From positions 1 through 35,441 of the forward strand of contig USCR01000007.1 of the NCBI GenBank assembly GCA_900553295.1: a stretch of DNA of 35,441 nucleotides, read 5' to 3'. The notes below the pieces were generated by a model. It saw only the letters and a list, made by a program, of their open reading frames with translations. It was not told where the DNA came from and did no database searches. Positions 15,860 through 23,088 of this stretch are shown one piece after another; positions within the stretch are counted from its first letter, which is position 1, and each line of letters begins with the position of its first letter. This DNA is from an uncultured Eubacteriales bacterium. Its GTDB lineage: Bacteria > Bacillota > Clostridia > Christensenellales > Aristaeellaceae. A program made the position numbers and the translations under genes.

Positions 15860-16341
15860 GGGCTCACCTCCCCGCTGCGCAGTGCCAGCGTCAGCGTCAG
15901 CGTCTCCCCGCTGGCCTGCGTCATCTCCAGGCACAGGCGATGGCCCGACAGCGTGCCGCGCATGTCCGTAACCTCCGCAATGCGTTCGCCCAGCTCGGGG
16001 TCAAAGGGTTCGTCCACCTCGCACAGCTGCTCCCACAGGGCGCCGCCGGCGGCATACACCCGGGTTTCCCAGTCCCCCTGGCGAAGGCACAGCACCGTGC
16101 GCTCCTCCTCCTGCCGCAGGGCCACGCCGCCCGCCAGGTCGCTGGAGCGCACCTTGCCCCGCAGGTAACCCGCAAGCACCCGCTGGCTGGCGCACTGGTC
16201 CACGTCCGCCTGGATACCCAGGTATCCCTGGACGCTCAGCAGTACCGTGACCAGGCAGGTCAGGGCGAAAAGGGCCAGCAACAGGAACACGAACAACCCG
16301 CCCATGGCATGGTTACGGGGCGTCCAGCGTTTGCTCACCAT
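15856..16341 (-). CDS. DUF4860-like pilus-operon membrane protein
   Basis: This 161-residue protein starts at an ATG overlapping the upstream TGA (ATGA); GGTGGAG lies before it. A hydrophobic helix (about 13-41, MGGLFVFLLLALFALTCLV) is followed by a soluble region with SQRVLAGYLRGKVRSSD, a short strand-rich segment with RVYAAGGALWEQL, and PELGERIAEV. This matches my recollection of DUF4860 proteins, small Clostridial proteins found with PilC/PilT genes. Family function is unknown. The single N-terminal helix and context suggest a pseudopilin-like role. Confidence 0.7.
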   Translation of the reverse strand: MVSKRWTPRNHAMGGLFVFLLLALFALTCLVTVLLSVQGYLGIQADVDQCASQRVLAGYLRGKVRSSDLAGGVALRQEEERTVLCLRQGDWETRVYAAGGALWEQLCEVDEPFDPELGERIAEVTDMRGTLSGHRLCLEMTQASGETLTLTLALRSGEVSP

Positions 16342-16670
16342 CACTCCACCCCCCGAATCAGCACGCGGATCTCCGGCAGGATATTTTCCGCGAAAGCGTC
16401 GTATTGCAAAATGAAGGTATCGGTATCATAGCGCAGGCCATAGTTCTCCTGCAAATAGGCCACATCGGCGGGGTACACGCCCTCCACGCTGTAGCAGGCC
16501 ACGGCCGCGCGCAGCACCGCCTGGCGCAGGGCTTCCTGCTGCTCGCTGAGGTGCTGCTCTTCCACGCTGCCAAAGGCGCGCAGGAACAAGCCCAGGGCCA
16601 GGGCAAAAATGCACAGGGTGATGATTAACCCCTTGCGCTCCCGCAATGCTGCCTTGATCCGGTACAGCAT
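16341..16670 (-). CDS. Small conserved pilus-operon membrane protein
   Basis: The 109-residue protein has a basic N-terminus, one transmembrane helix (about 15-33) and a soluble part with CYSVEGVYPADVAYLQENYGL. This CYxxEGxYPxxxxYLxxxYGL pattern also occurs in major pilins and pseudopilins, where it forms the region after the N-terminal helix. The start at 16670 has AAAGGAGGAG upstream. It lies between pilC and the DUF4860-like gene and is translationally coupled to the latter. No prepilin cleavage site is visible. It is probably a pilin-related subunit; the exact role is unknown. Confidence 0.7.
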   Translation of the reverse strand: MLYRIKAALRERKGLIITLCIFALALGLFLRAFGSVEEQHLSEQQEALRQAVLRAAVACYSVEGVYPADVAYLQENYGLRYDTDTFILQYDAFAENILPEIRVLIRGVE

Positions 16671-16706
16671 GCCGCTCCTCCTTTCGCGTGTGCCCAGGTG
16701 ATGCCG

Positions 16707-17756
16707 TCAGGCAATGGTGGTCAGTATGCTCGCCAGGGGGAGCATCACCGCCAGCAGAATGGCGCCAATAATCAGGGAAAGCACCGTTACCAGCGTGGGT
16801 TCAATCAGGCTGACCAAATGCCCGATGCGGTCATCCATCTCGGTTTCGTACACCTGGCTGAGCTTGTCCATGACCGCATCGGTTTTGCCGGCGGCAAAGC
16901 CCAGGCGTACCATTTTGCTGTACAGGGGGTCAAAAATTCCCGCCTGTTCCACCGCTTCGGGGAAGGGGGTACCCGTGGCCAGCGCATTGCGGCACGTTTC
17001 TATCTTGCGGCGGGATTCCGCGTCCGGGAATACGCTATCCAAAAGCTCCATGCTCTCCGCCAGGGGAAAGCCGCTGCGGAGCATCATTTCCATAATATTG
17101 GCAAAGCGCGCCGCCGTGAGCATGGCCCGCAGCCTGCGTAGGGGTGGGAATACCCTGTACACAAAGGCCTCCGCCTGCTCCCGGCGCACCCGGTACCACA
17201 CCAGCAGCCCCAGCAGGCACAAAATCAACACGCCCAGCACAGCCAGCACCCCGTATCCCAGCCCCATGCCCAGGCTGGCCAGGCTGCCGCTTTCCCACGT
17301 CACTTCGCCCATTTCTCCCAGCACCTGCCGGAAAATGGGCAGTACCCGCGTCATCAGCACCGCAATGACGCAGGCCATCATGGCGATGAGCACCAAGGGG
17401 TAGGTCACGGCGTTGCGTATGGCTTTGCGGATGTTATCCTCCCGCTCGTAGTAGGTGGCCAGGCCATGGCACACATTTTCCAGTTCCCCCAGGCGTTCCC
17501 CCAGGCGCACCATTTCCCGGACATAGGCCGGGAACAGCGGAGATTCCCGCATGCCCTCGTAGAGGGAGCCGGTTTCGTCCACCTTTTGCGCCAGTTCGGT
17601 CAGGGCTTCCCGGTAGGGGGTGGATTGATAGTTGTCCGCCAAGGAACGCATCCCCTCGTACAGGGGAATGCCGGACTGGAGCAACAGCTCCACCTGCTGG
17701 CAGAACAGGCTGACCTCCGATGGCGTCATCCAGGCGCGCTTCTGCTTGCTTTTCAT
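16707..17756 (-). CDS. pilC: Type II secretion/type IV pilus inner-membrane platform protein (PilC/GspF family)
   Basis: The 349-residue protein carries the duplicated T2SSF domain. The first copy (about 10-130) includes FCQQVELLLQSGIPLYEGM and VRLGERLGELENVCHGLA, and is followed by membrane helices. The second copy includes ARFANIMEMMLRSGFPLAESMELL and a KMVRLGFAAGKTDAVMDKL segment, with a final C-terminal helix pair. PilC/GspF platforms connect the ATPase to pilin insertion. The ribosome site GAGGTGAG precedes the ATG at 17756. It sits between the transglutaminase gene and four small membrane proteins. It is somewhat shorter than the roughly 400 residues of Gram-negative PilC because the N-terminal cytoplasmic extension is reduced. 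Confidence 0.92.
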   Translation of the reverse strand: MKSKQKRAWMTPSEVSLFCQQVELLLQSGIPLYEGMRSLADNYQSTPYREALTELAQKVDETGSLYEGMRESPLFPAYVREMVRLGERLGELENVCHGLATYYEREDNIRKAIRNAVTYPLVLIAMMACVIAVLMTRVLPIFRQVLGEMGEVTWESGSLASLGMGLGYGVLAVLGVLILCLLGLLVWYRVRREQAEAFVYRVFPPLRRLRAMLTAARFANIMEMMLRSGFPLAESMELLDSVFPDAESRRKIETCRNALATGTPFPEAVEQAGIFDPLYSKMVRLGFAAGKTDAVMDKLSQVYETEMDDRIGHLVSLIEPTLVTVLSLIIGAILLAVMLPLASILTTIA

Positions 17757-17779
17757 GGGGTGCTCACCTCATTTTTCTT

Positions 17780-18619
17780 TCAATAGAACCGTTCGGTGGT
17801 ATAGCTCTTCACGTTCATATTGCTGGCCTGCGCGGTGATGTCCAGGCGTACCCACTGGCCGCTCAGGTACACTTCGTTCCAGGCGTGATAGGTATTGTCC
17901 GCGTAGCCGATGACCAGCTTGGCCGCGATGCCCTGCACCCGCAGCAGCGCGGCCGTCAGGCTGGCGTAGTCAAAGCAGATGCCCATCTTTTTTTCCAGCA
18001 CCTGATCCAGGTCGGGCAGGTAACCACTTTGCACCGTGAGTGCCTGTACATAGTCATAGCGGATATTGGCCTTTACCCAGTCCCGGACGGCCTGCACCTT
18101 CTCCCGTTCCTCCGTGAGGTTGGCGCACAGCTGCTGGGACAGGGCCACCACGGCGCTCTCGGGGGTGTAGTACACATACTGATTGGGGCAGAGAAAGCAG
18201 GCGTTTTCCCGGCTGAAGCCATCCACCTGAATTTTCTGGCTGGATACTGAACTATACTTATTCCCGCTGGCTTGCTTGAATACCTTCACCGCGTAGGTGC
18301 CTGTGCCCAGCTGGAGAGGAATAATTTCCCAGGCGCCATCGCTGTTCAGGTCATAGGTGTAGGTTTCGCCGTCCTTTTCCATGCGCAGCTTGTAGCGCTT
18401 GCTTCCGGCTTCCTGGCAGATCATGACATAGCCGTCCTCGGCGTGGCTGTAATCCACCTGGGTACCGCCCTTCACCGCCACCTTGTCTCCGCTGGCCTGG
18501 GGCCAAACCAGCACCTCGCCTGCCGCCAGGACAAATACGGCAAACACCGCCAGCCAGATCCCCAGCAGGCGGCGTCGCCGAAACCCACGGCTGAACGGAC
18601 GGGTAGTGTTTGCGCGCAT
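17780..18619 (-). CDS. Membrane-anchored transglutaminase-like cysteine protease-fold protein
   Basis: The 279-residue protein has a basic N-terminus and one transmembrane segment (about 18-38). It continues with a beta-rich region (about 60-135; GTGTYAVKVFKQASGNKY) and a transglutaminase-like domain with the full triad: Cys215 (MGICFDYAS), His245 (YHAWNEV) and Asp260 (VRLD). The ATG at 18619 is chosen because GGAGG stands eight bases upstream; the in-frame ATG at 18640 has no site. It is the first gene after the strong promoter and 23 nt before pilC. Family members are proteases, amidases or cross-linking enzymes. Cross-linking or processing of the operon's pilin-like proteins is my inference. 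Confidence 0.85.
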   Translation of the reverse strand: MRANTTRPFSRGFRRRRLLGIWLAVFAVFVLAAGEVLVWPQASGDKVAVKGGTQVDYSHAEDGYVMICQEAGSKRYKLRMEKDGETYTYDLNSDGAWEIIPLQLGTGTYAVKVFKQASGNKYSSVSSQKIQVDGFSRENACFLCPNQYVYYTPESAVVALSQQLCANLTEEREKVQAVRDWVKANIRYDYVQALTVQSGYLPDLDQVLEKKMGICFDYASLTAALLRVQGIAAKLVIGYADNTYHAWNEVYLSGQWVRLDITAQASNMNVKSYTTERFY

Positions 18620-18679
18620 GTGTTGTGCCTCCAGATTCATTTACACGAGGAAGGGCGCAGAACTTCCATCGATATTTTC

Positions 18680-18708
18680 AGCATACGATAGATTTGAGAT
18701 TGCGTCAA
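18680..18708 (-). promoter_or_regulatory. Promoter of the transglutaminase-pilC-pilT operon
   Basis: On the minus strand TTGACG (18708-18703), a 17-nt spacer and TATGCT (18685-18680) form a strong sigma-A-type promoter. Transcription would start near 18673, leaving a leader of about 54 nt before the transglutaminase start. No comparable promoter was noticed inside the operon, whose genes overlap or lie within 40 nt. Confidence 0.7.
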
Positions 18709-18759
18709 GTTTTTTCTCCGTTGGCCATGGAAAGCGCCGCTTTCTGGACCCTGGGCGCG

Positions 18760-18799
18760 AAAAAAGGGGCGGCTGCGGTCATTGACCGCGAACCGTCCC
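18760..18799 (-). terminator. Terminator of the RsgI-like anti-sigma gene
   Basis: On the minus strand GCGGTCA pairs with TGACCGC around a single base, with outer pairs (CGG/CCG and GGG/CCC) across small internal loops, followed by TTTTTT (18765-18760). It is about 35 nt after the anti-sigma stop and about 50 nt before the pilus-operon promoter, so it insulates the two units. Confidence 0.72.
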
Positions 18800-18832
18800 G
18801 TGAAACTTTCCGCCCAGACCTGTTGCGATGCC

Positions 18833-19582
18833 CTACTGTCCGTGGCGCCCTCTGCCCTGACCGTGACCATGGCCAGAGGAGGTTTCGTCCGCATGCTCCG
18901 TCTGCGTTGCCGGTTCTTCGCCGGTCAGCTGCTGCACCAGCTCCTGAATTTCGCGCATGGTCATGCCCTGAACTTCTTCGATGGTGATGTCCGGCGCCAG
19001 GGCTTGCAGCTCCAGGTAAGCCCTGTACTTGCCATGGGAGAGCCCCGCCGCATGGGCCTCATCCACCTCCTCGGGGGAGCAGGCATAGCAGTAGGCGTTT
19101 TTCCTGTTGGCGGTGCAGGCTTCCACACCTGCCAGCATATTGGTGGTCTGTTCGCCCTCGGGCCCAACAACGGTGATGGTCAGCACGCCGTCGGCATCCA
19201 GCAGCGCGGCCACGGTGTCATTGGCCAGCACCTGGTCCAGCGCGTCCATATAGTCGGCATACTGCACGGAAAGCTCACCGGCCAGCTTTACACCGTCCGC
19301 ATTGTACCCCTCCACCGACACAACCCGGTTGAACCGGTTGACGCCCAGCTCAATGGATGGGTTAATGTCGATGCTGATGGTTGCTGTGGGGGTAAAGTAC
19401 AGCCAGTATCCGCCGGTAAACAGGAGGCACAGGCATGCGAAGGCCGCTGCCAGGCTCGGGCGCAGGGCGGGCCTTCTCCGGGCATGACCGCGGGTTTGCT
19501 GCGCCACAAAGGCCTTGGTCCTTTCTTTCAGCGCCTCTTCCGCGTGCACCGCGTCAAAGGCCTGTTTGAGCCTGTCACGCAT
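18833..19582 (-). CDS. RsgI-like membrane anti-sigma factor with His/Gly-rich tail
   Basis: The 249-residue protein has a charged cytoplasmic segment (1-43), one membrane helix (about 44-63) and an outer domain beginning TATISIDINPSIELGVN (67-83). It continues NRFNRVVSVEGYNADG, the signature of the RsgI middle domain. In studied RsgI proteins the conserved Asn-Pro in this motif is a self-cleavage site used in signalling; here it is Asn74-Pro75. The protein ends in a low-complexity His/Gly tail (GHGHGQGRGRHGQ). The start is the ATG overlapping the sigma stop (ATGCGTGA), with GGAGG eight bases upstream; the GTG at 19591 is less well placed. Partnering with an ECF sigma factor rather than SigI is notable. 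Confidence 0.82.
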   Translation of the reverse strand: MRDRLKQAFDAVHAEEALKERTKAFVAQQTRGHARRRPALRPSLAAAFACLCLLFTGGYWLYFTPTATISIDINPSIELGVNRFNRVVSVEGYNADGVKLAGELSVQYADYMDALDQVLANDTVAALLDADGVLTITVVGPEGEQTTNMLAGVEACTANRKNAYCYACSPEEVDEAHAAGLSHGKYRAYLELQALAPDITIEEVQGMTMREIQELVQQLTGEEPATQTEHADETSSGHGHGQGRGRHGQ

Positions 19583-20057
19583 CCAACTCACCTCCCAGCT
19601 TTTCCCTGAGCAGCTGTTTTGCGCGCGTCAGGAGCGTATAGACCGTATTGACATTTTTGCCCATGACGCGGCTGATCTCCGGTGCGGTATAGTTTTCATA
19701 ATAGTGCAGGTAGACCACGTCCCTGTATTTCAGCGGCAACGCCAGCACGGCCTCCAGCACCTCCCGGTAATCCGGGGGAACCTCCGCCGGCTGATCCAGG
19801 AGCTTATCCAGGGACACGGTTCGGCTGCGAAAAAAACGCTTCAGCAGGTCCTTGCACGCATTGATGGTAACGCGGATCAGCCAGGCCTTTTCATGCTCTT
19901 GGCTTTCAAAGGCCACAGGGCTGAGTGCATACTTCAAAAAAACCGTTTGAAAAATGTCCTCCGTATCCGCATGGTTTTTCAAGTGCACCATGCACAGCCG
20001 CCGCACCGTATCGGCATACTGCTCAATGGCCCTGTTGACCTCTTGCTCGTTACGCAT
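19575..20057 (-). CDS. ECF RNA polymerase sigma factor
   Basis: The protein is a complete 160-residue sigma-70-family ECF factor. Region 2 includes DTEDIFQTVFLKY and EKAWLIRVTINACKDLLK; region 4 includes LPLKYRDVVYLHYYENYTAPEI and a helix-turn-helix up to NTVYTLLTRAKQLL. Its last codons overlap the anti-sigma gene, the usual coupling. The ribosome site is weak (GTTTAAGG directly before ATG). The gene is 15 nt downstream of the small secreted peptide gene, so expression may depend on coupling with it. It probably controls its own operon and an envelope or metal response; targets are unknown. Confidence 0.92.
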   Translation of the reverse strand: MRNEQEVNRAIEQYADTVRRLCMVHLKNHADTEDIFQTVFLKYALSPVAFESQEHEKAWLIRVTINACKDLLKRFFRSRTVSLDKLLDQPAEVPPDYREVLEAVLALPLKYRDVVYLHYYENYTAPEISRVMGKNVNTVYTLLTRAKQLLREKLGGELDA

Positions 20058-20072
20058 CCTTAAACCCCATTC

Positions 20073-20327
20073 TTACTGGTGACGGCCTCCGTGATAGCCC
20101 TGGCCGTCATGATGGCCGTTTTGCGTTTGAGCGCCCGTACCGCAGTTGTCGCACACGCCGTCGCCGTTGGCGTCCGTGTAAGCGCAATTCGCATGCAGCT
20201 GATTGCATAGGCCATTGTGATGGACACCGGACAAGCCCCGTCCGCATCCCTGCCCTGCCGCCAGCGCCGCAGAAGCACCAACACCTAGCATAACCACTGC
20301 CAAAGCAACCGTCAAGATCTTTTTCAT
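20073..20327 (-). CDS. Small secreted Cys/His-rich protein with an EF-hand-like DANGDG motif
   Basis: The 84-residue protein has a clear signal peptide (MKKILTVALAVVMLGVGASA, cleavage probably near residue 24). The mature part of about 60 residues has five cysteines (28, 41, 48, 59, 62), seven histidines and an acidic loop DANGDGVCDNC (52-62), like the calcium-binding loop of dockerins and EF-hands. It ends with a Gly/His-rich tail (GHHDGQGYHGGRHQ). AAGGAGG precedes the ATG at 20327. It heads the sigma/anti-sigma operon. It may bind metal or be the ligand sensed by the anti-sigma protein, whose tail has a similar composition; both ideas are inference. Confidence 0.72.
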   Translation of the reverse strand: MKKILTVALAVVMLGVGASAALAAGQGCGRGLSGVHHNGLCNQLHANCAYTDANGDGVCDNCGTGAQTQNGHHDGQGYHGGRHQ

Positions 20328-20392
20328 GTTTCCGTTCCTCCTTGCGTTGTGGATGATTTTCACTTCCAATACGACCGGCATTTTCCAATCCA

Positions 20393-20420
20393 TTCAAAAA
20401 AACAAAAATATTTTTTTGAA
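20393..20420. repeat. AT-rich perfect inverted repeat upstream of the peptide-sigma operon
   Basis: TTCAAAAAAA and TTTTTTTGAA flank eight bases, a 10-bp palindrome located about 66-93 nt before the small peptide start and just downstream of the GH13 terminator. It could be an extra terminator, a protein-binding site or an UP-like element. No convincing promoter was recognised beside it. Confidence 0.4.
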
Positions 20421-20448
20421 CCTCGGGAAAACTTGCGCACCGGCGTGG

Positions 20449-20494
20449 AAAAGGCCGCGAACTACCGGCAAGTACTCTCCGGCATTTCGCGGCC
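20449..20494 (-). terminator. Terminator of the GH13 gene
   Basis: On the minus strand GGCCGCGAA (20494-20486) pairs with TTCGCGGCC (20461-20453). An inner CCGG/CCGG stem lies in the loop, and TTTT (20452-20449) follows at once. It begins about 30 nt after the GH13 stop codon. Confidence 0.82.
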
Positions 20495-20525
20495 GCGTGT
20501 GCAAAGAGGTGAGAAACGCTACCTG

Positions 20526-22055
20526 TTAAGCCCGCCAGATCACAAAGCTCTGACCGTCCAGGCGCGCTCCTGCATCCGTGGGTGAAACCTTTCCGGCCAG
20601 GAACAGCGGGTCGCCCACCGGGAAGGGAATCTCCCGGGCATCCGCCGCGGCATTCAGCGCCAGCATCAGCCCGCCCCGGCGATATACAAAGGGATAGCCG
20701 TCCTGGCCCATCCACACGGCTTCAAAGGGGGCATCCGCCTGCAGCTCCGGCGTATTCCGCCGGAAGGTCAGCAGCGCCCGGACGTAGCGCAGCAGGGAGC
20801 CTTCCTCCGCTTCCTGATCCGCCACGGTGGGGGCGTCGGAAGCCATGTCCTGGGGCAGGTAGGTATCGGGGCAGGTGGAGAAACCGTACTGGGGCGTATG
20901 GTCCCACTGCAGGGGCGTACGGTCGCCGGTGCGGTCATAGCCGCCCTCCTTGCTGGGAAGGAACAGGTGCCGCATGCCAATCTCGTCCCCCGCGTACACA
21001 AAGGGCACGCCCGGCAGGGTAAACAGCAGGCTGTACGCCATTTTCAGCTCGGAAACATCCAATTCCAGGGCCGGACGGCGGGTATCGTGGTTGCTGGTGA
21101 TCAGACAGATGAATCCGCTCTCCCGGCTGAGCAGGTACCGATGCACATATTCGTTCAGGAAACGGTTCAGGTCGCCCCGGGCTTCCTTATGGAAATAGCT
21201 CCGGGCGCCGTCCCGCATGAGGGTGCGGTAGCCGCTGCCCCGGGGCCCTTCATGGTTCAGGTAGAAGTCTCCCTGGAACTGCGCCTTGCACAGGGATTTC
21301 TCCGGGTCGCTCCACTCTGCCACCAGCACCGCCTGGGGAAACTCCTTTGCGAGCATGGCCTGCGCCTTGCGCCACAGGGCGGAGGTAGCCTCCTTGCCGG
21401 GGTCATCCTTGACCAGGCTGTCGGCCATGTCCACCCGGAAGCCATCGCAGCCCTTGCGCAGCCAGAAGCGCATCACATCGATGATTTCCTCCATGGTAGC
21501 CTGGCACCGGGGGTCCCGCCAGTCCATCTGCCAGGGCTGGGACACCTGGCCAAAGCCGTAGTTCAGCGCCGGCTGCATGTCAAAGAAATTGATCAGCGCG
21601 CAGCCGTTGCGCTGGGTGGTGCCACAGATCCAGTTGTACTCCCGTGGCTTGTCAAAGGCATTGCCGGTCCATACATAGCGGTCGCTGTACTCGTTGCGTT
21701 CCGCCTCCTGGCTTTGGCGGAACCAGGGATGCTGGTCACTGGTGTGCCCAGGCACCAGGTCCAGCAGGATGTGCATTCCCCGGGCGTGCGCCTGGCGGAA
21801 CAGCTCCTCCAGGTCCTCGTTGGTGCCATAGCGGGGTGCAACCTTGCGGTAATCCCGCACGTCATAGCCCGCATCCTGCATGGGGGAGTCAAAGCAGGGA
21901 TTCAGCCAGATGGTATCGCAGCCCAGGGAGCGCACGTAATCCAGTTTGTCCATTACGCCACGCAAATCCCCGATGCCGTCCCCGTTGGTATCCAGAAAGC
22001 TCTGTGGATAGATTTCATAGGCAATCGCCCGGCTAAACCATTGCGGCATACGCAT
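20526..22055 (-). CDS. GH13 alpha-glucosidase/oligo-1,6-glucosidase-like enzyme
   Basis: The 509-residue cytoplasmic protein has no signal peptide. The (beta/alpha)8 barrel begins AIAYEIYPQSFLDTNGDG with DLRGVMDKLDYVRSLG. Conserved regions are all present: LDLVPGHTSDQH, GFRVDM with nucleophile Asp209, VLVAEW with acid/base Glu247, and SNHDT with transition-state stabiliser Asp324. A domain B insertion after strand 3 and a small C-terminal beta domain complete it. The NGDGIGD motif and size match oligo-1,6-glucosidase, alpha-glucosidase or related GH13 members acting on imported malto- or isomalto-oligosaccharides. The start ATG has AAAAGGAGG upstream. It is monocistronic with its own terminator. 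Confidence 0.9.
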   Translation of the reverse strand: MRMPQWFSRAIAYEIYPQSFLDTNGDGIGDLRGVMDKLDYVRSLGCDTIWLNPCFDSPMQDAGYDVRDYRKVAPRYGTNEDLEELFRQAHARGMHILLDLVPGHTSDQHPWFRQSQEAERNEYSDRYVWTGNAFDKPREYNWICGTTQRNGCALINFFDMQPALNYGFGQVSQPWQMDWRDPRCQATMEEIIDVMRFWLRKGCDGFRVDMADSLVKDDPGKEATSALWRKAQAMLAKEFPQAVLVAEWSDPEKSLCKAQFQGDFYLNHEGPRGSGYRTLMRDGARSYFHKEARGDLNRFLNEYVHRYLLSRESGFICLITSNHDTRRPALELDVSELKMAYSLLFTLPGVPFVYAGDEIGMRHLFLPSKEGGYDRTGDRTPLQWDHTPQYGFSTCPDTYLPQDMASDAPTVADQEAEEGSLLRYVRALLTFRRNTPELQADAPFEAVWMGQDGYPFVYRRGGLMLALNAAADAREIPFPVGDPLFLAGKVSPTDAGARLDGQSFVIWRA

Positions 22056-22080
22056 AGGGCAGGTACCTCCTTTTTATCTT

Positions 22081-22107
22081 GACCGCGTCCGCTGTGGGTG
22101 CGCGGTC
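22081..22107. promoter_or_regulatory. Inverted repeat in the GH13 leader/divergent promoter region
   Basis: GACCGCG (22081-22087) and CGCGGTC (22101-22107) form a perfect 7-bp inverted repeat about 25 nt upstream of the GH13 start on the minus strand and about 45 nt upstream of the -35 of the divergent glycan operon. It could be an operator or a hairpin near the GH13 ribosome site. Confidence 0.35.
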
Positions 22108-22151
22108 TCTGCATAGGAAAAATACGACATGGGCGGCGCCATTCCTGCCGT

Positions 22152-22180
22152 TTGCTTCAAATCCATGCCTGTGGTATAAT
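22152..22180 (+). promoter_or_regulatory. Promoter of the LicD-GT8-flippase operon
   Basis: TTGCTT (22152-22157), a 17-nt spacer and a perfect TATAAT (22175-22180) form a strong sigma-A-type promoter. The predicted start is near 22187, about 53 nt before the LicD ATG. Confidence 0.75.
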
Positions 22181-22239
22181 GGCCACGACGTCCCCCAACC
22201 CGTACGACACCAAAGCCATGGAGAAAGGATTTCTGCGCC

Positions 22240-23088
22240 ATGTCTGATTACGCACCTGAAATACTGGCCCGGCTCCAGCGAACGGAGTTCGCCATTGCAA
22301 AGGCCTTTTTTTCCTTCTGCCAGGAGCACGGCATTCCCGCTGTCTCCCTGTACGGTACCGTTCTGGGCGCGGTGCGCCACGGTGGTTTCATCCCCTGGGA
22401 TGACGATATGGACGTGGGGCTGCTGCGCCAGGATTATCAAAAGCTGCTGTCCCTAAGGGATCAGCTGCCCGGGGAGCTGGAGCTGCTTTGCCCGGAATAT
22501 ACGCCGGGATATACCCTCACCTTTGCCAAGCTCTGCCTGAAAAATACCACGTTCATTGAGGCCAGCCATCAGGAGCGGGCCTATCATTCCGGCATTTACA
22601 TTGACATCTATCCCTTGGACTTTGCTCCGGAGGAGGAGGCGGAGCAGCGCCGTCAGCAGCGCCGCTGCTTCCTCTATGCCCGGCTGACCGCCCTGGCCCA
22701 GTACCGTAACCCCAGCCTTCCTGAGGGCGCTACCGGCCTGCAGGCGGCAGCCATGCGCGTGGCCTGCTTCTTGGGGCACGGGCTGCTGCGCCTTACCGGT
22801 CAAACGCGGATGCGCATGTACCGCCGCTATCTGCGCTGGGCAACCCGCTACGGGGACAGCGGCCTATTGGTGGATGTGGCGGACATGCGGCCCCAGGATA
22901 CGCTGCTGCCCGCGCCGCTGTTTTTCCCGGCGTCCTCGCTGCCCTTCATGGACGGCGAACTGCCAGTTCCCGCAGACAGCCACGCTTACCTGAAGGCATA
23001 TTATCATGACTACATGCGCCTCCCCGCACCGGAGGAACGCCATAACCATCCCCCCGCCGTACTGAAGTTTGAGGAGGATGCATCGTGA
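22240..23088 (+). CDS. LicD-family nucleotidyl/phosphocholine transferase
   Basis: The 282-residue protein contains the LicD hallmark near residues 38-60 (YGTVLGAVRHGG, then PWDDDMDVGL), the metal-binding nucleotidyltransferase-fold motif, and YIDIYPLDF near 125-133. LicD enzymes add phosphocholine or other phospho-substituents to teichoic acids, glycolipids or capsular sugars. No choline uptake or activation genes (LicA, LicB, LicC) are present here, so the substituent is unknown. AGAAAGGA precedes the ATG. The stop overlaps the GTG start of the next gene. It is the first gene of a three-gene surface-glycan operon. Confidence 0.9.
   Translation: MSDYAPEILARLQRTEFAIAKAFFSFCQEHGIPAVSLYGTVLGAVRHGGFIPWDDDMDVGLLRQDYQKLLSLRDQLPGELELLCPEYTPGYTLTFAKLCLKNTTFIEASHQERAYHSGIYIDIYPLDFAPEEEAEQRRQQRRCFLYARLTALAQYRNPSLPEGATGLQAAAMRVACFLGHGLLRLTGQTRMRMYRRYLRWATRYGDSGLLVDVADMRPQDTLLPAPLFFPASSLPFMDGELPVPADSHAYLKAYYHDYMRLPAPEERHNHPPAVLKFEEDAS

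Noticed and set aside
20060..20284. An alternative 74-codon frame overlapping the small secreted peptide gene
   Set aside because: The peptide frame has a textbook signal peptide and a strong ribosome site; the alternative has neither.
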